DNA of 35,351 bases from NCBI GenBank assembly GCA_030064755.1, contig JASJEH010000001.1, forward strand, positions 1 to 35,351, written 5' to 3'. Positions 35,282 to 35,351 of the stretch are shown here, piece after piece. Within the stretch, counting starts at the first letter, position 1. Each line of letters begins with the position of its first letter. Made by a program: the position numbers and the translations under genes. Origin of the DNA: Methyloceanibacter sp. Its GTDB lineage: Bacteria; Pseudomonadota; Alphaproteobacteria; Rhizobiales; Methyloligellaceae. A model generated the notes under the pieces. That model was given only the letters and a program-made list of their open reading frames with translations. It had not been told where the DNA came from and searched no databases.

Positions 35282-35351
35282 GCACGACTACATTCGCGAC
35301 GGAACTGCAATCTACGAGCGCTCGTTCGCGATCATTCGCAAGGAGACGGAC
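35274..35351 (+). CDS. cobH: Precorrin-8X methylmutase CobH, N-terminal part
   Basis: CobH (CbiC) moves the C11 methyl group to C12, forming hydrogenobyrinic acid. Only 26 codons are in the window, but HDYIRDGTAIYERSFAIIRKE is the characteristic CobH/CbiC opening. ATG 35274 lies inside the end of cobG (eight-base overlap). The gene continues past the right edge, and further corrin-ring genes probably follow. Confidence 0.88.
   Translation, partial: MLRHDYIRDGTAIYERSFAIIRKETD

Overview
This 35 kb window is ordinary, gene-dense, GC-rich chromosome from an alphaproteobacterium. The family content (RNase PH / RdgB / HemW run, HrcA and GrpE near DnaK-DnaJ, OlsB-type ornithine acyltransferase, stand-alone LigD polymerase, aerobic CobG/CobN cobalamin genes) suggests Hyphomicrobiales (Rhizobiales). 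The exact genus cannot be read from the sequence. I see no insertion sequence, phage gene, CRISPR array or integrase.

Layout. 1-1117 (minus): a small DUF6869-like gene translationally coupled to the start of mutS, which runs off the left edge. 1250-6163 (plus): housekeeping run rph, rdgB, hemW, rsmI, yraN, gshB. 6160-6579 (minus): a small membrane protein made of two 2TM units. 6701-11822 (plus): comM, a hybrid histidine kinase, olsB. 11894-17989: heat-shock cluster hrcA, grpE, (alkB on the opposite strand), dnaK, dnaJ, with a good RpoH-type promoter before dnaK and a 13-bp tandem repeat before grpE. 18202-20162: an NADPH-FMN reductase-like gene and pyrF (plus), then yggT and a DUF167 gene (minus). 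20345-20420: tRNA-Ala(CGC). 20518-23766: a short-chain dehydrogenase (minus), a stand-alone LigD-type polymerase, an extensin-like lipoprotein and a 73-residue unknown.

23788-35351 is a cobalamin block. cobC (minus) and cbiB (plus) diverge. cobP-cobO-cobQ form a minus-strand operon, and DUF1636-cobW-cobN-cobG-cobH form a plus-strand operon that continues past the right edge. The two operons diverge from about 28.8 kb. Each begins with a full cobalamin riboswitch carrying a B12 box, and each has a plausible promoter just upstream of the aptamer. Between the minus-strand riboswitch and cobP lies a 25-codon open frame with its own Shine-Dalgarno, a candidate leader peptide. CobG and the cobalt chelatase subunit CobN indicate the oxygen-dependent, late-cobalt-insertion route; CobP, CobO, CobQ, CbiB and CobC supply adenosylation, amidation, the aminopropanol arm and nucleotide-loop steps.

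The most notable small-scale signals are: an apparent AUU start codon for rph; a probably leaderless hrcA mRNA; iterated 13-bp repeats containing CTTG before grpE; paired divergent cobalamin riboswitches with a candidate leader ORF; and cobC/cbiB start codons that share a CATG. I found no convincing wholly new multi-gene system.
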